Assembly (NCBI GenBank): GCA_903926465.1
Contig: CAIYJE010000159.1
Span: 1-55,392 of the forward strand
Source: an uncultured Planctomycetales bacterium
Lineage (GTDB): Bacteria > Planctomycetota > Planctomycetia > Isosphaerales > Isosphaeraceae
Length of the DNA: 55,392 nt
Direction of reading: 5' to 3'
The notes beneath the pieces were generated by a model. It saw only the letters and a list, made by a program, of their open reading frames with translations. It made no database searches and was not told the DNA's origin. The position numbers and the translations under genes are program-made. Positions 52,881-55,392 of this stretch are shown in pieces; the stretch's first letter is position 1; each line of letters starts with the position of its first letter.

Positions 52881-54164
52881 ATGCCCAAAATGATCTGTTT
52901 AATTCTGGGTGGCGGACGAGGCTCTCGACTGTTTCCGCTCACAGGCTCCCGTAGCAAGCCTGCTGTACCGATTGCCGGCAAGTATCGCCTGATCGATATT
53001 CCGATTGCCAACTGTATCCATTCCGGCTTCAACCGAATCTTCGTTTTGACCCAATTCAATTCCGTCAGCCTACACCGCCACATCAGCAACACCTATAAAT
53101 TTGACGTTTTCGGCGGCGGATTCGTAGAAATTCTGGCGGCACAGCAAACCCAACAGCACGAGTCCTGGTACCAAGGCACGGCCGACGCCGTGCGTCGGAA
53201 TATTCCCTACTTTGCCGAGGGAGACTACGAACACGTCCTGATCCTGTCTGGAGACCAACTGTATCGCATGGATTTCCAGGAGATGCTCCAGACTCACAAA
53301 GCCAGTCAGGCCGCCGTGACCATCGCCACGCTTCCCGTCGGTGAAAAGGAAGCCACCGGCTGCGGCATCATGCGGGTGGATGAATTTGGTCGCGTCAACG
53401 ATTTTCAGGAGAAGCCCAGAACCCCAGAGGCCCTCGACCGCGTTCGTACGAGCCAGGGCTCGCTGGAACGGCTCGGATTTAGTGATCCCGATCGCCCGTT
53501 TCTCGCCAGCATGGGGATTTACCTCTTCAACCGAAACACCCTCATCGAGCTACTTGCCTCGGGTGGCGCAACCGATTTTGGCAAGGAACTCTTTCCCCAG
53601 ACCATCAAAAATCACCACGTTCAGGCCCACCTGTTTGATGGCTACTGGGAAGACATTGGTACAGTAGGCGCCTTCCACCGGGCCAACATTGAACTTGCCG
53701 GGGAAGATCCTCCATTTGACTTCATGATTGGCGATAAACCGATCTTCACGCGACCCCGCTATCTTCCTTGCTCCCGTCTCAACGGTGTTACTGTGCGCAA
53801 CAGCCTGATTGCTGATGGCTGTGTGATCGGCCCCAATACCGTTATTGAGAATTCCGTCATTGGGGTTCGCGCGTTTATAGATGACAACGTTGTCATCCGA
53901 AATTCCTATGTTATGGGGTGCGATGATTTTGAGCCAAAGCATCTACGCGAAGCCAATTCCAGGACCGGTCGGCCCAACATCGGGATTGGAGCCGGCTCTC
54001 ATATTGAAAACGCAATTATTGACAAAAATGTCCGGATAGGTCGCAATGTACGTCTGATCAACCAATCTGGAGCAACCGAGTTCGACGGTCCGCCCGCATT
54101 CGTCCGTGATGGAATTATTGTGATTCCGAAATTCACGGTACTGGAAGATGGAGTCATTATCTGA
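52881..54164 (+). CDS. glgC: Glucose-1-phosphate adenylyltransferase GlgC
   Basis: 427 residues. It makes ADP-glucose for glycogen. LGGGRGSRLFPLTGSRSKPA (9-28) is the nucleotidyltransferase loop; PIAGKYRLIDIPIANCIHSG is the ADP-glucose pyrophosphorylase signature; ILSGDQLYRMD has the catalytic Asp; FLASMGIYLF and YWEDIGTVGAFHRAN are sugar-binding. The C-terminal 140 residues are a left-handed beta-helix with hexapeptide repeats (VIGPNTVIENSVIGVRAFID), the allosteric domain. The ATG at 52881 begins MPKMICLILGGG; earlier codons were not used. Copy C of the palindromic repeat follows. Confidence 0.97.
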   Translation: MPKMICLILGGGRGSRLFPLTGSRSKPAVPIAGKYRLIDIPIANCIHSGFNRIFVLTQFNSVSLHRHISNTYKFDVFGGGFVEILAAQQTQQHESWYQGTADAVRRNIPYFAEGDYEHVLILSGDQLYRMDFQEMLQTHKASQAAVTIATLPVGEKEATGCGIMRVDEFGRVNDFQEKPRTPEALDRVRTSQGSLERLGFSDPDRPFLASMGIYLFNRNTLIELLASGGATDFGKELFPQTIKNHHVQAHLFDGYWEDIGTVGAFHRANIELAGEDPPFDFMIGDKPIFTRPRYLPCSRLNGVTVRNSLIADGCVIGPNTVIENSVIGVRAFIDDNVVIRNSYVMGCDDFEPKHLREANSRTGRPNIGIGAGSHIENAIIDKNVRIGRNVRLINQSGATEFDGPPAFVRDGIIVIPKFTVLEDGVII

Positions 54165-54173
54165 TGGAGCGGA

Positions 54174-54226
54174 TTCAAAACTGGGACCGGTTTCGTTTCT
54201 AGGTCCGGCCTGCCTCAGGGTTTGAA
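54174..54226. repeat. Dispersed palindromic repeat, copy C (diverged)
   Basis: TTCAAA (54174-54179) opposite TTTGAA (54221-54226), with CCTGCCTCAGGGTTTGAAATC resembling the right half of copy A. It starts 10 nt after the glgC stop. Length and position fit copies A and B, but the central part differs. Confidence 0.6.
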
Positions 54227-54340
54227 ATCTCCGCCGACGATTTGCCGCTCCCCCGGCATACCTGAACCCCGGCCTGAAAAATCAAGCGGCTCAATGATCG
54301 AAACAGGGATCTTTTTTTAAGCGACTCTGGGAGCAACCTC

Positions 54341-55231
54341 ATGGCAAAAGCAACAAACCCGGTCAACGACGACAAAATTGGCAATTATCGTATTGTGCGA
54401 ACCATTTTGCAGGGCCAAGGCGCCATTGTGTTGGAGGTTGTCGAGGAAGGCTCGAACCGTCGATTCGCGCTCAAGGAACTACTCCCATCCAAAGCCAAGG
54501 ATTCCGCAGAACGCAAAATCTTTGAGATGGAAGCCAAGCTGGGCATGAGTCTTCAGCACCCAAATCTGGTTCGCGTCCATGACTACGTCAAGGACAAGAA
54601 AGCTCCTTACTTTGTCATGGATTATTTTCCGTCCACCACCATGCGGTTGATCTTGGCCAAGGAATACGAGACCTACAAACCCAAGCTCCGACGAATCATC
54701 GAGCAATCCGCCGCTGGACTGGCCTACCTCCACGATAAAGGCTGGGTTCACCGGGATATCAAGCCCGAAAACGTGATCATCAACAAGTCGGCCGAGACCC
54801 GACTCATTGACTATTCTCTGGCCCTCAAAGTCCCCAAAGGACTCGCCAAGCTGTTCGCTTCCAAGCCAGCCTGTCAGGGCACACACACGTACATGTCTCC
54901 TGAACAAATCCTCAGGAAACCGCTCTGCCTCCAGGCTGACATCTACAGTTTTGGAATCTTGCTCTATGAATTCGCCTGCCGGAAACCTCCCTTCCGGGCC
55001 GACTCCAAACAGGCACTCCTCAAAAAACATATCAGTAGTCCTCCCAGCGTTCTGAGCAGCCAAGATCCCAATATCACACCCGAATACTCGGAACTCGTGA
55101 TGCGAATGCTCAGGAAAAAACCGGCCGAACGCCCGAAGAACATGCATGAAGTGATGAGCGCCTTCAACAGGATCCGAATCTTCAAGGACGACCCCGAGCC
55201 CGGAAGTTCACGCTCTAGCAGCAGCCTGTGA
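54341..55231 (+). CDS. Serine/threonine protein kinase with altered DFG motif
   Basis: 296 residues, a single kinase domain without transmembrane or sensor regions. ILQGQGAIVLEV is the glycine loop, ALKELL contains the ATP-binding Lys45, HRDIKPENVI (137-146) has catalytic Asp139, and YMSPEQ replaces APE. The magnesium motif reads IDYSLA (Asp157-Tyr-Ser) in place of DFG, so Asp is kept but Gly is not. The tail is Ser-rich (SSRSSSSL). The family phosphorylates Ser/Thr; activity is probable but might be reduced. It follows glgC by 176 nt. Confidence 0.92.
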   Translation: MAKATNPVNDDKIGNYRIVRTILQGQGAIVLEVVEEGSNRRFALKELLPSKAKDSAERKIFEMEAKLGMSLQHPNLVRVHDYVKDKKAPYFVMDYFPSTTMRLILAKEYETYKPKLRRIIEQSAAGLAYLHDKGWVHRDIKPENVIINKSAETRLIDYSLALKVPKGLAKLFASKPACQGTHTYMSPEQILRKPLCLQADIYSFGILLYEFACRKPPFRADSKQALLKKHISSPPSVLSSQDPNITPEYSELVMRMLRKKPAERPKNMHEVMSAFNRIRIFKDDPEPGSSRSSSSL

Positions 55232-55253
55232 GATCCTTGCAAAGGTGTCCACC

Positions 55254-55392
55254 CAGGGCTTTTGACTATTTCAAAATACCCAGCTTGGGCAATAGATCTT
55301 CAACGTGGTAAGCGTTGTTTCTCAGTTCAGCGCTGATGTTCTTGACGCCATTCACTCTGAAGAACGAAATCGCAGCATTTCGAAGCGCCGCC
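55254..55392 (-). mobile_element. End of an ISAs1-like insertion sequence (partial)
   Basis: On the plus strand the element begins CAGGGC (55254-55259); on the minus strand this is the GCCCTG end that follows the transposase stop by a few bases. The left element (1-138) ends in the same GCCCTG. The other end lies outside the window. Confidence 0.55.
55266..55392 (-). CDS. ISAs1-like transposase, C-terminal fragment
   Basis: An open minus-strand frame from the window edge ends in TAG at 55266-55268. It encodes about 41 residues: ALRNAAISFFRVNGVKN, then ISAELRNNAYHVEDLLPKLG. The ALRNA-x-I/L-x-x-R-x-x-G-x-x-N-I-A-A-E-L-R pattern is that of ISAs1-family transposase ends, of a different subgroup from the left element. 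The catalytic part is outside the window. Intactness cannot be judged. Confidence 0.6.
   Translation of the reverse strand, partial: AALRNAAISFFRVNGVKNISAELRNNAYHVEDLLPKLGILK

Noticed and set aside
1-55392. CRISPR array or defence system
   Set aside because: No regularly spaced repeats and no Cas, restriction or toxin-antitoxin families; the HNH gene at 14625 is a widespread housekeeping type.

Overview
The window most likely comes from a member of the Planctomycetota, probably a Gemmatales/Isosphaerales-type organism. This rests on gene families typical of that phylum: a DUF1501 protein overlapping a DUF1549/DUF1553 protein, a very large secreted protein with a CxxCH haem motif plus WD40 repeats, a TIGR03067 protein, DUF4058, a DoxX-like protein overlapping a Tat-type Gfo/Idh oxidoreductase, and a secreted formylglycine sulfatase. 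The cell must have an outer membrane, because an Mla lipid-transport operon and a CusA/CzcA-type RND pump with adaptor are present. Both ends lie inside ISAs1-type transposase genes, so the window may be a whole contig that broke at IS copies.

Layout. 1-5.5 kb: IS end, a polysaccharide-decoration set (GT2-FkbM fusion, GT32, sulfotransferase), and a pair of membrane genes including an HTTM protein on the other strand. 5.5-9.7 kb: an RluA-type pseudouridine synthase, then a tight minus-strand run of SPFH protein, NAD kinase-like protein and TruD. 9.9-15.2 kb: small planctomycete-type proteins, cinA and an HNH nuclease. 15.3-17.8 kb: an SDR epimerase and two selenoprotein genes. 18.2-24 kb: a secreted HEAT-like protein, an acyltransferase and mlaEFD. 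24.6-33.6 kb: a cyclase-family duplication, Gfo/Idh plus DoxX, ApbE, a sulfatase and a xylose-isomerase-like protein. 33.7-38.3 kb: two small membrane proteins, a membrane-anchored fasciclin protein and an M3 peptidase. 38.4-46.7 kb: the planctomycete cytochrome/DUF1501 operon. 46.9-55.2 kb: LapA-like protein, a metal RND efflux pair, glgC and a serine/threonine kinase.

The most notable result is a pair of selenoproteins hidden by in-frame TGA codons. The selD frame continues upstream through a TGA to an ATG, which puts selenocysteine at residue 17 and lysine at residue 20, the positions of catalytic Cys17 and Lys20 in E. coli SelD. Just upstream on the same strand, a SelW-like (Rdx family) gene continues through a TGA to give a Cys-x-x-Sec motif. 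Each TGA is followed at a suitable distance by a perfect hairpin with the same 3-nt GUU loop, the expected form of a bacterial SECIS. SelD makes selenophosphate for selenocysteine synthesis, so its own translation probably depends on its product.

Other points to check are three copies of a roughly 55-nt palindromic repeat, each just after the stop codon of an unrelated gene; a multi-stem element at 10641-10720; an NAD kinase-like protein with an altered GGDG motif inside an SPFH operon; a xylose-isomerase-like protein with one metal-ligand Asp replaced by His; and a two-domain cyclase in which each half has an incomplete metal motif. No tRNA, rRNA or CRISPR array was seen.
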